A stretch of 64,000 nt of DNA from Heliomicrobium undosum. GTDB lineage: Bacteria; Bacillota; Desulfitobacteriia; Heliobacteriales; Heliobacteriaceae. A model generated the notes under the pieces. It saw nothing but the letters and a program-made list of their open reading frames with translations. It had not been told where the DNA came from and ran no database searches. Numbering within the stretch: position 1 is the first letter of the stretch; each line of letters begins with the position of its first letter. The stretch lies in assembly GCF_009877425.1 (NCBI RefSeq), contig NZ_WXEY01000007.1:1-64000 (forward strand). Reading direction: 5' to 3'. Made by a program: the position numbers and the translations under genes. This document shows, in pieces, positions 39,124-48,839 of the stretch.

Positions 39124-40272
39124 ATGCAGGCAAAGGTGAAGATCATCGCCGGCGGCGCCATTGCGGTAACCCTGGGGTTGTTGGCCTTTAGCGTCACCGG
39201 AACGGCGAAGGGGGATGCAGGCGTTCTCGGGCGCTTCTTCGGACCGGCCAAGGAGGTTTATTCGGGGACCATCGAAGGGACCATGGTGCCCGTCCAGCCG
39301 GAAGTCTCCGGCCGCATCGTGGAACTGCGCGTCGCCGAAGGGCAGACCGTCGAGGCAGGTCAAGTGATCGCCCTGTTGGATGACCAGACGGCTTCCATCA
39401 GCCTGGCTGCCGCCGAGAGCGATCTCCGGCAGGCCGAGGCCAAGCTCCTCGACCTGCTCAACGGGAGCCGTGTCGAGGAGATCCGCCGCCAGCGCGCCAC
39501 TGTGGACCAGTTCCAGGCAGTCGTCAACCAGAACCGCAACCTCATCGACCAGTACAAGGCCAACCTTGCCCGCGATGAAGAGAACCTGCGCCGCGAGGAG
39601 CAGATCCTGAAAGAAAACCAGGCGCTCTATGACGCAGGCGCCTTGAGCGCCCGCGAACTGGACAACCAGAAAACGCGGGCGAAGACGGCCCGCGCCCAGG
39701 CAGAGGCCACGAAGGCCCAGGTGGAAGCCGCCCAGTCCCAGGCTGAATCGGCGGAGGCGCAGCGCAGCGGCGCCCTGGCCGGCCTTGATCTGGCCCTGGC
39801 CGGTTACACCGAGCCGACCATCCAGGCCCAGAAGGCGGTTGTCGACGGCTTGAAGGAAAAGGTGCGCCTGGCCCAGGTGAACGCCGGCAAGGCGATCATC
39901 AAAAGCCCCGTTCAGGGCCGCGTTCTCTACAAGCACGTGGAAACGGGACAGGTGGTCAACACAGCCAGCCGCATCATCACCGTCCTCGATGAAAACGATC
40001 TCTGGGTGAAGGTCTTTGTTCCTGAGGCGCTGTTGGGCGGTCTCTCCGTCGGAACCGACGCCGCCGTCAGCGTGGACGCCTATCCCGACCATTCTTTTGC
40101 CGCCGCCGTCACCCAGATCAGCGATAAGGCCGAGTTCACCCCGAAAAACGTGCAGACGAAGGAAGAGCGGACGAACCTCGTCTTCAGCGTCAAAACCAAG
40201 CTGACCGAGGGACTGGACCGGCTGAAACCGGGCATGCCGGCTGACGTGGTTTTCCAGAAGACGAAGGGATAG
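39124..40272 (+). CDS. HlyD-family membrane-fusion/adaptor protein
   Basis: A 382-residue periplasmic-adaptor-type protein. One N-terminal membrane helix (about 5-22) is followed by a biotinyl-lipoyl-like half (VSGRIVELRVAEGQTVEAGQVIALLDD), a long alpha-helical hairpin (about 95-235, very rich in Ala/Gln/Glu), and a second lipoyl half plus beta-barrel. Such proteins couple ABC exporters to the envelope. It precedes the ATPase gene by 20 nt. Confidence 0.9.
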   Translation: MQAKVKIIAGGAIAVTLGLLAFSVTGTAKGDAGVLGRFFGPAKEVYSGTIEGTMVPVQPEVSGRIVELRVAEGQTVEAGQVIALLDDQTASISLAAAESDLRQAEAKLLDLLNGSRVEEIRRQRATVDQFQAVVNQNRNLIDQYKANLARDEENLRREEQILKENQALYDAGALSARELDNQKTRAKTARAQAEATKAQVEAAQSQAESAEAQRSGALAGLDLALAGYTEPTIQAQKAVVDGLKEKVRLAQVNAGKAIIKSPVQGRVLYKHVETGQVVNTASRIITVLDENDLWVKVFVPEALLGGLSVGTDAAVSVDAYPDHSFAAAVTQISDKAEFTPKNVQTKEERTNLVFSVKTKLTEGLDRLKPGMPADVVFQKTKG

Positions 40273-40292
40273 CCCGGCGGAGGTGAAGGACC

Positions 40293-41063
40293 ATGGAATT
40301 GGCCATCGATTGCCAGGGATTGATCAAGCGCTTCGGGAGCTATACGGCTGTCGAGGGCGTAACCTTCCAACTGCCGGCCGGCTCGATCATGGGCTTCGTC
40401 GGCCCCAACGGCGCCGGCAAAACGACGACGATCCGCATGCTCTGCGGCGTCCTCATGCCGACAGAGGGCCAGGCCACCGTTCTCGGCTATGACGTGCGCA
40501 CCCACCCCGAGGAGATCAAGCAGCGCATCGGCTACATGTCCCAAAAGTTCAGCCTCTACGATGACCTGACGGTCCAAGAGAACATCGACTTCTACGCCGG
40601 CGTCTACAACCTGCGCGGCGCCGAGGCGGCGGAGCGCAAGCGCAGCGTCGTCGAACGGATCGGCCTGGAGGGCCGGCTGCCCCAACTGGTCCACTCCCTG
40701 TCGGGCGGCTGGAAGCAGCGTGTCGCCCTGGCCTGCGCCCTGCTCCATGCGCCCCGGCTGATCGTCCTCGACGAACCGACAGCCGGCGTCGACCCCGTCT
40801 CCCGGCGCGTCTTCTGGCAGATCATCCGCCAACTCCGCGCCGAGGGGATGACCATCCTCGTCAGCACCCACTACATGGATGAGGCCGACACCTGCGATTT
40901 TCTGGGCTTCGTCTTTTATGGGCGGCTGATCGCCTTCGGCACCCCGGCGGAGATGAAAGTCCGCGAAAACAAGGCCAGCCTGGACGATCTCTTCATCTAC
41001 TTTGTGGAGCGCGAAGCCGCCGACGATCCGCGCAACGCCGGCATCAAAGGGGGGCGGCGATGA
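40293..41063 (+). CDS. ABC exporter ATP-binding protein
   Basis: A 256-residue ATPase. Walker A GPNGAGKTTT (about 36-45), ABC signature LSGGWKQRVALA (about 136-147) and Walker B LIVLDEP (about 157-163) are intact. The signature has Trp where many have Gln or Met. GGAGGTGAAGG is upstream. It pairs with the ABC-2 permease that overlaps its stop codon. Confidence 0.94.
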   Translation: MELAIDCQGLIKRFGSYTAVEGVTFQLPAGSIMGFVGPNGAGKTTTIRMLCGVLMPTEGQATVLGYDVRTHPEEIKQRIGYMSQKFSLYDDLTVQENIDFYAGVYNLRGAEAAERKRSVVERIGLEGRLPQLVHSLSGGWKQRVALACALLHAPRLIVLDEPTAGVDPVSRRVFWQIIRQLRAEGMTILVSTHYMDEADTCDFLGFVFYGRLIAFGTPAEMKVRENKASLDDLFIYFVEREAADDPRNAGIKGGRR

Positions 41064-42205
41064 TGATGGAACGGTTCAGTTGGACCCGTTTTCAGGCCAT
41101 CCTGCGCAAGGAATTCCAGCAGATCATCCGTGACCGGCCCAGCATCGGCCTAGCCATCGGCATGCCGGTCATGTTGCTGCTGCTCTTTGGTTACGCCGTC
41201 AACACCGATGTGGACCACCTGCCTGCGGTCGTCTGGGACCAATCGATGAGCCAGGACAGCCGGGCGTTCATCAGCGCCTTGCGCAACTCGACCTATCTCG
41301 ATCCCGATTACCATGTGCGGGGATACGACGAGATCGGACGCTACCTGGACAGCGCCGACGCCCGCGTCGCCGTGATCATCCCGCCTGATTACGGCAAACA
41401 GGTGCAAGGCAACGGCAGCGCCACCATCCAGGTGCTCGTCGACGGTTCCGACCCGACGGCGGCCCGGGCGGCCATGAACGCCGTTCAGACGGTGGGATTC
41501 AACGCCGGTTGGGACGTGCAGGCCGAGCGGCTCGCGGCGCAGGGGGGAGAGACGCCGCGCTTGCCGGTGCAGGTGGAGACCCGCGTCTGGTACAACCCGG
41601 ACATGAAGTCGGCTGTCTTCAACATCCCCGGCCTGATCGGCCTCATCCTGCAGAACGTCATCGCCATGCTCACGGCCTTCTCCATGGTCCGCGAGAAGGA
41701 GCGGGGCACGATGGAACAACTGGTCGTCACGCCGATCCGACCGGCCGAACTGATGCTGGGGAAACTGCTGCCCTTCGTCTTCATCGGCTTCGTATCCCTG
41801 ACGATGGTCTTGCTCATCGGCATCTACTGGTTTGAGGTGCCGCCGAAAGGCAGCGTGATTCTGCTCTTTTTCCTGTCCACCCTCTTTTTGATCACCATCC
41901 TGGCCGTCGGGCTCCTCGTCTCAACGGTGGCCAAAACGCAACTCCAGGCCATGCAGATGACCTTCCTGCTCATCCTGCCGTCGATCCTGCTGTCCGGCTT
42001 CATGTTTCCCCGGGAGACGATGCCGGCGTTCCTCCAGGGGCTCGGCGGCATGCTCCCCTTGACCTACTTCCTCGTCATCGTCCGAGGGATTTTCCTCAAA
42101 GGCGTCGGCCTCGAATACCTCTGGAAAGAGACGCTGATCCTCTCCGTTTTCGCCATCGGACTCTTCTTCCTGGCGGCGAAGAAGTTCCGCAAAAACCTGG
42201 ACTGA
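41060..42205 (+). CDS. ABC-2 type exporter permease
   Basis: A 381-residue permease with one N-terminal helix (about 28-46), a large extracytoplasmic domain (about 50-190) and five more helices in the C-terminal half. MVREKERGTMEQLVVTPIRPAELMLGKLLPF is typical of the YhhJ/YbhR drug-export family. Its ATG overlaps the ATPase stop (ATGA). The set TetR-HlyD-ATPase-permease suggests efflux of a toxic compound. Confidence 0.93.
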   Translation: MMMERFSWTRFQAILRKEFQQIIRDRPSIGLAIGMPVMLLLLFGYAVNTDVDHLPAVVWDQSMSQDSRAFISALRNSTYLDPDYHVRGYDEIGRYLDSADARVAVIIPPDYGKQVQGNGSATIQVLVDGSDPTAARAAMNAVQTVGFNAGWDVQAERLAAQGGETPRLPVQVETRVWYNPDMKSAVFNIPGLIGLILQNVIAMLTAFSMVREKERGTMEQLVVTPIRPAELMLGKLLPFVFIGFVSLTMVLLIGIYWFEVPPKGSVILLFFLSTLFLITILAVGLLVSTVAKTQLQAMQMTFLLILPSILLSGFMFPRETMPAFLQGLGGMLPLTYFLVIVRGIFLKGVGLEYLWKETLILSVFAIGLFFLAAKKFRKNLD

Positions 42206-42283
42206 CACCTGATACGTTCATCATCAGACTTCATCCATCGCAATGGCGGTACCGTGGATCTTTTCTCGGCAACACCGTCGCAT

Positions 42284-42330
42284 CCCCTTATCTCTTGGCG
42301 AACACGCCTCGGTGATAAGGGGCCTTTTTT
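42284..42330 (+). terminator. Terminator after the exporter operon
   Basis: CCCCTTATC / GATAAGGGG with a 21-nt loop and a run of T. Confidence 0.7.
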
Positions 42331-42380
42331 CTTCCGGCGAGGGCCAAACCGTTATTGCCGTAAAAGGGAAAAAAGGCTAT

Positions 42381-42408
42381 TTACCGGCAAAAAGGAAATC
42401 TGTATAAT
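42381..42408 (+). promoter_or_regulatory. Promoter of the CoA-transferase gene
   Basis: TTACCG, 16-bp spacer, perfect TATAAT, about 87 bp before the start. Confidence 0.5.
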
Positions 42409-42494
42409 CAGAATTATCCGAATTCAGTGCCCGGCGTTTCTTTTCAGGAAGCGCTCCCATGACATGGAACGCGAAATAGGAGGGGTTTAGGCCG

Positions 42495-43832
42495 ATGAGT
42501 CTTCAAGATCAACACCGTTCCAAACGAATCACAGCAAGCGAAGCGGCCCGGATGGTCAAGTCGGGCGACTGGATCGAGTATGGCTTTTGTCTGGCTGCGC
42601 CGCGCGCCTTTGACGCCGCTCTGGCCGAGCGCAGCGACGATCTTACGGATGTACATATCCGGGCGGGTGTCTCCGTGTATCCATCCCTGGCCTTTGAATC
42701 GGATCCGACGGGCGAGCGTTTCACCTGGAACTCCTGGCATTTCACCGGCCTGGATCGGCGCTATGCATCTCAGGGACCCGCTTTTTACAACCCCATGCGT
42801 TTCTGCGAACTGCCCCGTTACGTCCTGGAGAACCAGCCCACCGATGTCTTTATCACCCAGGCGGCCCCCATGGACCGACACGGCTTTTTCAATTTCGGCG
42901 TCAGCAACAGCCACCATTATGGACTCATCGCCCGCGCCAAAAAAATCATCATCGAGGTCAACGAGCGTTTCCCCCGCGTCCACGGCGGTCACGGTCACGG
43001 CATCCACATCGACCAGGTGGACCATATCATCGAAGGCGACAACCTGCCTCTGGCCGAACTGCCGCCGGCGCCGGTCAGCGACGTGGACAAGGCGATCGCG
43101 ACCCAGGTCTTGGCGAAGATGCATGACGGCGATTGTGTCCAGTTGGGCATCGGCGGCATGCCTAACGCCCTCGGCAGGATGATCGCCGAATCAGACCTGA
43201 AGGACCTGGGCGGCCACACAGAGATGATCGCCGACAGCTTCGTCGACATGTTCCAGGCCGGGCGCATGAACGGCTTACGCAAGGCCATCGACCGGGGGCG
43301 CATCGCCTTCACATTCGCGCTCGGCACGAAGCGGCTCTATGAATTCCTCGACGAAAACCCCTTCGCGGCCAGTTACCCTGTGGATTACACCAACGCCACC
43401 GAGGTGGCCGGCTCCATCGACAACCTGGTGACCATCAACAACGCCGTCGAGGTCGACCTCTTCGGCCAGGTCTGCGCCGAATCGTCGGGCACCCGCCAGA
43501 TCAGCGGCACCGGAGGCCAACTCGATTTTGTCATCGCCGCCTATCAATCGAAGGGCGGACGCAGCTTTATCTGCCTTTCCTCAACCTACCGCGACAAGGC
43601 CGGCAACATCAAGTCGCGCATCCTGCCAACGATCACCCCCGGCGGGATCATCACCGACACGCGGGCGACGACAATGTATGTCGTTACCGAGTACGGCATG
43701 TTCAACTGCAAGGGCCAGTCGGCTTGGCAGCGGGCGGAAGGGTTGATCGGCATCGCCCATCCTCATTTCCGGGAGGAACTGATCGGAAAAGCCGAGGCCA
43801 TGGGCATCTGGCGACGGAGCAACAAGCGGTAA
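42495..43832 (+). CDS. Acetyl-CoA hydrolase/transferase family CoA-transferase
   Basis: A 445-residue enzyme of the Cat1/4-hydroxybutyrate CoA-transferase family. It moves CoA between acyl groups such as acetyl, butyryl, propionyl or succinyl. QLGIGGMPNALG lies in the middle, and GSIDNLVTINNAVEVDLFGQV with ISGTGGQLDFV in the C-terminal domain form the active-site region, with the catalytic glutamate likely in AVEVDL. TAGGAGGGG precedes ATG 42495. The exact substrate pair cannot be told. Confidence 0.88.
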   Translation: MSLQDQHRSKRITASEAARMVKSGDWIEYGFCLAAPRAFDAALAERSDDLTDVHIRAGVSVYPSLAFESDPTGERFTWNSWHFTGLDRRYASQGPAFYNPMRFCELPRYVLENQPTDVFITQAAPMDRHGFFNFGVSNSHHYGLIARAKKIIIEVNERFPRVHGGHGHGIHIDQVDHIIEGDNLPLAELPPAPVSDVDKAIATQVLAKMHDGDCVQLGIGGMPNALGRMIAESDLKDLGGHTEMIADSFVDMFQAGRMNGLRKAIDRGRIAFTFALGTKRLYEFLDENPFAASYPVDYTNATEVAGSIDNLVTINNAVEVDLFGQVCAESSGTRQISGTGGQLDFVIAAYQSKGGRSFICLSSTYRDKAGNIKSRILPTITPGGIITDTRATTMYVVTEYGMFNCKGQSAWQRAEGLIGIAHPHFREELIGKAEAMGIWRRSNKR

Positions 43833-43850
43833 TCCCACACAAAGACGCCC

Positions 43851-43876
43851 AAGCATCCCTTTGGGGGTGCTTTTTT
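43851..43876 (+). terminator. Terminator after the CoA-transferase gene
   Basis: AAGCATCCC / GGGGTGCTT with a 4-nt loop and six T. Confidence 0.8.
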
Positions 43877-44019
43877 CTATATTTTAAACAACGGTGCGTA
43901 GAAGGGATGCATCATGATCATGTCGAATAACTCCCAATGGCTCAATCGGACAGACACCTTTTGCAGGTCAAATGGGATAATTTTCATAGGTAAAAAACTG
44001 GATTATTGAGGTGCGAAAC

Positions 44020-44802
44020 ATGGATATCGCCGTCATTCTAGGGGTAGTGCTGGGCGTTGTCGCCGTTGTCGGCGGGATGATTGCCAAAGGGGCCAACGTC
44101 GCCGTTCTGGTCAACCCGGCTGCCATCATCATCATCTTCGTGGGCACCTTCGCCTCCCTGCTCAACTCCTTCCCGATGAAGGAGGTCAAGAAACTGCCGA
44201 CGCTCTTCGGGATCATCTTCAAGGAGCAGAAGTTGACGGAGCCGAAGGTGATCATTCAGCAGATGACCGACATGGCGCAGCAGGCCCGTCGCGAAGGCTT
44301 GCTCTCGCTGGAGGCCTCCATCGACAAATTGGAAGAACCCTTCCTGCGCAACGGCATCCGCTTGATCGTCGATGGTCAGGGCGAAGACTTCGTTCGTGAA
44401 CTCCTGGAGGCGGAGATCGCTGCCATGGAGGAACGTCATCGCGTGGGCGCCCAGATCTTCACCTCTGCCGGTTCCTATGCCCCGACGCTGGGCGTTCTGG
44501 GGGCCGTTATCGGTCTCATCGGCGCCTTGGGCAACCTGAACGACGTCAACAAACTGGGCACCATGATCGCCGCCGCCTTCGTGGCCACCCTCTTCGGTAT
44601 CTTCACCGGTTACGTCCTCTGGCACCCCTTCGCCACCAAACTGAAGCGGAAGTCTTCGGAAGAGGTCAAGTTGAAGACAATGATGCTCGAAGGCATCCTG
44701 TCGATCCAGGTCGGCAGCAGCCCGATTCAGATTCGCGAGAAGATGATGATCCACCTGACTCAAGCGGAACGAGCGGCCCTTGAGAAAGAAGGAAATGTCT
44801 GA
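44020..44802 (+). CDS. motA: Flagellar motor stator protein MotA
   Basis: A 260-residue stator subunit with four membrane helices (about 3-22, 30-48, 145-170, 180-200). PTLGVLGAVIGLIGALGNL holds the proline and helix-3 residues that shape the ion channel. ATG 44020 follows GAGGTG; GTG 44011 is a weaker choice. It forms a proton or sodium channel with MotB. The downstream motB overlaps by 1 nt. Confidence 0.93.
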   Translation: MDIAVILGVVLGVVAVVGGMIAKGANVAVLVNPAAIIIIFVGTFASLLNSFPMKEVKKLPTLFGIIFKEQKLTEPKVIIQQMTDMAQQARREGLLSLEASIDKLEEPFLRNGIRLIVDGQGEDFVRELLEAEIAAMEERHRVGAQIFTSAGSYAPTLGVLGAVIGLIGALGNLNDVNKLGTMIAAAFVATLFGIFTGYVLWHPFATKLKRKSSEEVKLKTMMLEGILSIQVGSSPIQIREKMMIHLTQAERAALEKEGNV

Positions 44803-45737
44803 TGTCCAAGAAGAAGCAACACCATGAGGAGCATGTCGACGAGACATGGCTGATCCCCTACGCCGACATGCTGACGTTGCTCCTGGCCCTGTTTATCGTC
44901 ATGTTCGCCGTCAGCCAGGTGGACACCAAGAAGTTTGAGGCCCTGAAAAAGGCGATGGAGACCGTCTTCAAAGGCGGTTCAGGCATCATGGCCAACCCGA
45001 CGCCGCTGAACACTGAGGGGGCCAGCGACGCGCCGCCGGACATGTCGGTGATGGAATCGTTAAAGGAGACCCGCGACTTCCAGGAGATCAAAAACCGCAT
45101 CGACCAGTATATTGAAGAAAAAGGGCTTGAAAAACAGGTGGAGACCAACCTTGTCCGCGAAGGGTTGCAGATCAGCTTCCGCGACGCGGCGCTCTTCGAC
45201 TCCGGGAAGGCCGAGTTGAAGCGGGAGGCCTTGCCGGCCCTCGACCTGATCGCTGATACACTGCACAACCTCTCTAACGAGGTGCGCATCGCCGGCCACA
45301 CCGACAACCTGCCCATCAGCACGGCTGAGTTCCCCTCCAACTGGGATCTGAGCGCCAAGCGGGCTCTGAATGTGATGAAGCATATCCTCAACGACAAGAG
45401 GAACAACCCGGTCAAGTTCACCGCTGTCGGCTACGGCGAATATCATCCCAAGGCGACCAACAATACGCTGGAAGGACGCGCCCAGAACCGCCGCGTCGAG
45501 GTGATGATCATCCGTCAGTACCCCATGCCGGAACAAAAGGCGACCCCGGCGGTTGTCAAGCCAGTGCCGCAACCGCTGGCGCCGCAGGGAACCGCGAGCG
45601 CGCCGCAAGGGAACGCCGCGACCCCGGCGAACGCCGATGCAATGCCGCCCGCCCCGGTGCTTGAAGGCCTGCCCGGTGAACCGAAGCGTCTTCCTGCCGA
45701 CAATATCCCCGACAGCCCGCTCCGCTTCGTTCCCTAG
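44802..45737 (+). CDS. motB: Flagellar motor stator protein MotB
   Basis: A 311-residue partner of MotA. A short cytoplasmic start, one helix with the ion-carrying aspartate (ETWLIPYADMLTLLLALFIVMFA, Asp about 26), a plug/linker, and an OmpA-like peptidoglycan-binding domain (about 125-240; IAGHTDNLPIS, NWDLSAKRA, GRAQNRRVEV). The tail is proline/alanine-rich. The stop/start overlap TGATG couples it to motA. The rest of the flagellar genes are not in the window. Confidence 0.94.
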   Translation: MSKKKQHHEEHVDETWLIPYADMLTLLLALFIVMFAVSQVDTKKFEALKKAMETVFKGGSGIMANPTPLNTEGASDAPPDMSVMESLKETRDFQEIKNRIDQYIEEKGLEKQVETNLVREGLQISFRDAALFDSGKAELKREALPALDLIADTLHNLSNEVRIAGHTDNLPISTAEFPSNWDLSAKRALNVMKHILNDKRNNPVKFTAVGYGEYHPKATNNTLEGRAQNRRVEVMIIRQYPMPEQKATPAVVKPVPQPLAPQGTASAPQGNAATPANADAMPPAPVLEGLPGEPKRLPADNIPDSPLRFVP

Positions 45738-45831
45738 AACGACCTTGTTCTCAAACCCCGCCCTGCCGATGCGATCCAGCTTGTTTCCCCACCAAATGCA
45801 GCCCGTTCCTTATAACAAATAAGCATAACGA

Positions 45832-45863
45832 AAAAGCGGTCCCCCGAGGGGGCCGCTTTTTTT
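45832..45863. terminator. Terminator after motB
   Basis: AAAGCGGTCCCCC / GGGGGCCGCTTT with a 3-nt loop and seven T on the plus side and five T on the minus side. Confidence 0.85.
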
Positions 45864-45910
45864 GATCATCTGAGGTCTTTTTCCCATGGACAAGGAGTGA
45901 TGCTAAAGGC

Positions 45911-47119
45911 TCAACCCTCCATGGTCAAGTCGAGGCAGAGGAAGAGGTTGTCCGGGAGGGGGTATATGTAGGTGCGCATCTTTTCGCCTGTGTGGGCATC
46001 TGTGTAGACAGCCGACAGTTTTCCGGCCTCCTGATAGGTGGCCTTGACGATGTTGTTGAGAAAATAGGGGCGCCAAGCCCAGTTGCGGCCGATGAACCCG
46101 GGATCCTGTTCCCAATGCCCGTTCTGGCGGGTGAAGTTCGATGACCACTGGTAGCCCCGTTCGTCACAGAGGAAAACGCGAATCACCATCCGGGGGAGGA
46201 GCCCCAGGATGGGATGGATGAAAGCGTCAGCGGCGGCGGGAGTTACCGTTTCTCCCTCAGACAGGCGGTGGAGGCATGCGAGGAGGCTGTCCCTGAGTTC
46301 CTCGGCGTCGCGCAGGTCGGCGTGCTGCTGCCAGAGGGCGTGATCGACGAATTGTTGGATCTGGCGGTCCAGACCGGAACGGAAGGCGTTGGGGTTTTGC
46401 ATGGCCGACTGGGGCGGAGAGAAGAAGTATCCTTGCAGGTACCGGGCGCCGAGCGAAAGGGCGATCTGCACCTCTTCCTTCGTTTCGATGCCTTCGAAGA
46501 GCAAAAAGGCGCCGATCTTTTCGGCCATCACGGCAAAGGAGAGGAGGATCTCCTGAAAAAAGGACTCGCGACCGCACTTTTTCACCAGTTCCAGGTCCAA
46601 CTTGAGGATGTTCGGCTTGATGTAGGCGATGCGGTCAAAGTTGACGAACCCGCTGCCCACATCATCGATGGCGATCTGGCAGCCCGCTTCCCGGTAGGTG
46701 CGGGTGACGCGAGCCAGTTCCTCAATATCGTCGAAGAAGGAATCCTCCGTGATTTCGACGGTGATCCGGGAGGGGTCGATGTTATGTTCGCGGAGAAAGC
46801 GCAAGGTGGGCAGTTGATCCGGCCTCTCCCGGAAATTGTAGATCCAGTTTGGTTTCAGGTTGAGAAAAAGGCGCGTATCCGCAGGGGCGTTGACGAGGCT
46901 GGCGATCGCTTTCTGGCGGATGATGCGATCGATAAAGATATGCTCCTCCATGGAAACGGAAGGGTCATGAAAAAAGGGGCCAAGGCTGCGCACACCCTGC
47001 GGGCCTGTATAGCGACCGAGCACCTCGTAGGCATAGATGGTTTGCGTATCCATCGAGAGGATCGGTTGAAAGTGCGGCATGACGGTGTCTGGGTCGGGAA
47101 TAAACCGGGGTCGATTCAT
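45911..47119 (-). CDS. EAL-domain cyclic-di-GMP phosphodiesterase-like protein
   Basis: A 402-residue protein with an EAL domain (about 15-260) and a C-terminal region resembling the YkuI PAS-like domain (about 265-400). Metal and catalytic positions are largely kept: YEVLGR (Glu), LNLKPN (Asn), VEITED, IDDVGSG, LKLDLELVKK, EGIETKEE and LQGYFF. The first motif reads EVL rather than EAL, and DDFG reads DDVG, so activity may be changed. GAGGAGG precedes ATG 47119. The location beside motAB suits control of motility. Confidence 0.85.
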   Translation of the reverse strand: MNRPRFIPDPDTVMPHFQPILSMDTQTIYAYEVLGRYTGPQGVRSLGPFFHDPSVSMEEHIFIDRIIRQKAIASLVNAPADTRLFLNLKPNWIYNFRERPDQLPTLRFLREHNIDPSRITVEITEDSFFDDIEELARVTRTYREAGCQIAIDDVGSGFVNFDRIAYIKPNILKLDLELVKKCGRESFFQEILLSFAVMAEKIGAFLLFEGIETKEEVQIALSLGARYLQGYFFSPPQSAMQNPNAFRSGLDRQIQQFVDHALWQQHADLRDAEELRDSLLACLHRLSEGETVTPAAADAFIHPILGLLPRMVIRVFLCDERGYQWSSNFTRQNGHWEQDPGFIGRNWAWRPYFLNNIVKATYQEAGKLSAVYTDAHTGEKMRTYIYPLPDNLFLCLDLTMEG

Positions 47120-47183
47120 CTCTGGGGCCTCCTCGGCATGATGCCGCTCTTTTCCGTCAGTTGCGCTGCGGGAAAGCTGCTGT

Positions 47184-48161
47184 TCATTGATCCGCGTCGA
47201 TGGACTGGATGATCCGTTTCCCATGGAAACGTCCTTTTTCGATGTTGGCTTGGGTGACCCGCCAGCCTTCACTGATGGCGCCGGCGACATAGAGGCCGGG
47301 AACGGTGGTCTCCATCGTCAACGGGTTATGGATGGGAAAGCCGGATTCATCGAGGGCTGCGCCTGCTTGGACGAGCAGGTCGGCATTGGGCCGGTATCCA
47401 GTCATCAAAAAGACAAAATCGGCCTCCACCTCAAAAGGGGTCTCATTGTCCGTTGCAGACAGGGTAATCGCCTCCGGGCCGATGGACAGAACCCGGGTGT
47501 GAAACAACGCGGCGATCTCCTTTTTTAGGATGCGCGCTGTCAGTTCTGCGCCGATCCAGGGTTTGACGGTGGCGTCCATCTCTCCCCGGAAGTGGACGAC
47601 GGTCGTCTGGGCGCCGAAACGGGAGAGTTCCAAGGCCGCTTCGGCGGCCGAATTGCCCCCTCCGACGACGATCACCCGTCGCCCCATATAAGGGAAGGGC
47701 TCTTTGTAGTAATGACTCACATGAGGCAATTCTTCACCGGGCACGCCGATGAGGTTAGGCCGGTCATAACAACCGGTGGACACGACGACCCGCTTGGCAA
47801 AGACGATCTGCTCTTCGCCGTTCAGCCTATCCCGTGTGTGCAGCATGAATCCGGACGAAGCGGGAAGAATCTCTGTCACCTCACGGTAGGTTCGGACCGG
47901 GATCCCAAAATGCTGCACAGCGCGCCAGTAGTAACGCACCGTTTCAAGCCGGGTTGGGCGGCAGTCACCGGAGATAAAGGGAAGTCCCCCGATCTCCAGC
48001 ATGTCGGTCGTGCTGAACAGCACCATATAGACCGGATATCCGGCCACAGAATGGACCACATTGCCTTTTTCCAGGACAACGCAGTCAAGGCCATGATTCT
48101 TCGCTTCGATGGCGCACGCCAGTCCGCAGGGGCCGCCGCCCACAACCGCGATGTCATACAT
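47184..48161 (-). CDS. YpdA-family FAD/NAD(P)H oxidoreductase, putative bacillithiol disulfide reductase
   Basis: A 325-residue flavoprotein of the YpdA/Bdr type. N-terminal VVGGGPCGLACAIEAKNHGL binds FAD; VIVVGGGNSAAEAALEL near 168-184 binds NADPH; the C-terminal LYVAGAISEGWRVTQANIEKGR closes the FAD site. The cysteine in GGGPCGLA is in the position used by Bdr to handle bacillithiol disulfide. GGAGGTGGGG precedes ATG 48161. Together with the LmbE-type gene at 10944 it points to bacillithiol. Confidence 0.87.
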   Translation of the reverse strand: MYDIAVVGGGPCGLACAIEAKNHGLDCVVLEKGNVVHSVAGYPVYMVLFSTTDMLEIGGLPFISGDCRPTRLETVRYYWRAVQHFGIPVRTYREVTEILPASSGFMLHTRDRLNGEEQIVFAKRVVVSTGCYDRPNLIGVPGEELPHVSHYYKEPFPYMGRRVIVVGGGNSAAEAALELSRFGAQTTVVHFRGEMDATVKPWIGAELTARILKKEIAALFHTRVLSIGPEAITLSATDNETPFEVEADFVFLMTGYRPNADLLVQAGAALDESGFPIHNPLTMETTVPGLYVAGAISEGWRVTQANIEKGRFHGKRIIQSIDADQ

Positions 48162-48296
48162 CTTTGCCCCACCTCCAAGTCGCTCTACTCCTCATTATAG
48201 CGGCTAGAGGAGTAAAAAAATAGCATCCCCTTTTATTGAAGTCTAACCGAAGGCAAATAAAGGGATAATTGATGGGGAATGGAGAGGGAATTGAAG

Positions 48297-48332
48297 GAAA
48301 AACAAGAGACCGCCCTTTCAGGCAGCCTCTTG
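48297..48332 (-). terminator. Terminator after the rubredoxin gene
   Basis: On the minus strand AAGAGGCTGCC / GGGCGGTCTCTT with GU pairs and a T-run. It lies about 23 nt after the rubredoxin stop. Confidence 0.7.
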
Positions 48333-48354
48333 ACAGGCGATCCCTGTGAATGCC

Positions 48355-48516
48355 TTATTCCTGAACCTCAAACTGGTCTTTGCCGACGCCGCAGATGGGG
48401 CAGACCCAGTCATCGGGCAGGGATTCGAAGGGGGTTCCCGGGGGGATGTTAGAATCGGGATCACCCACTTCGGGATCGTAGATATAGCCACAAGGAACAC
48501 AGAGATACTTCTTCAC
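48355..48516 (-). CDS. Rubredoxin
   Basis: A 53-residue iron protein read in a frame that is too short for ordinary gene calls. Both metal loops are intact: C-x2-CGY ([12 protein letters not shown]) and CPICG ([14 protein letters not shown]), giving the Fe(Cys)4 site. Rubredoxins carry single electrons, often in oxygen defence of anaerobes. GTG 48516 has AAAGGAG 8 nt upstream. Confidence 0.93.
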   Translation of the reverse strand: MKKYLCVPCGYIYDPEVGDPDSNIPPGTPFESLPDDWVCPICGVGKDQFEVQE

Positions 48517-48587
48517 CGCCTACACTCCTTTCTTTTTATTGTACTTCAATCGAGAGCCCTGTATCCGCCTGAAAAAAGTCAAAATGA

Positions 48588-48616
48588 AAGGGAGAAGGCC
48601 TTCAGCCTTCTCCCTA
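48588..48616 (-). terminator. Stem-loop at the left end of the repeat region
   Basis: GGGAGAAGGC / GCCTTCTCCC with a 5-nt loop; on the minus strand it is followed by TTTCATTTT. It would end a minus-strand transcript covering the repeats. Confidence 0.55.
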
Positions 48617-48839
48617 ATAAGCAACTACCCCTACAGTACAAACCGTTCCCATGAACATTGGCAACCCAAACCGTAGCAAGATCGGGGACAACCAACCAGG
48701 AACCACTGAGGATAGGATACGAACGAACAGACGCTTGTGTAGATGTCGACGATACCGGAATCCTTGATACGGAAAGCTGTGCCTCCGCAAACCGAGAATT
48801 GGAACATGCGCGGGAACTGTGACACTGAACCAGGAGCCG

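Noticed and set aside
38740-40092. A 450-codon minus-strand open frame over the TetR/HlyD genes
   Set aside because: Antisense shadow of genes with clear family motifs; composition is typical of shadows.
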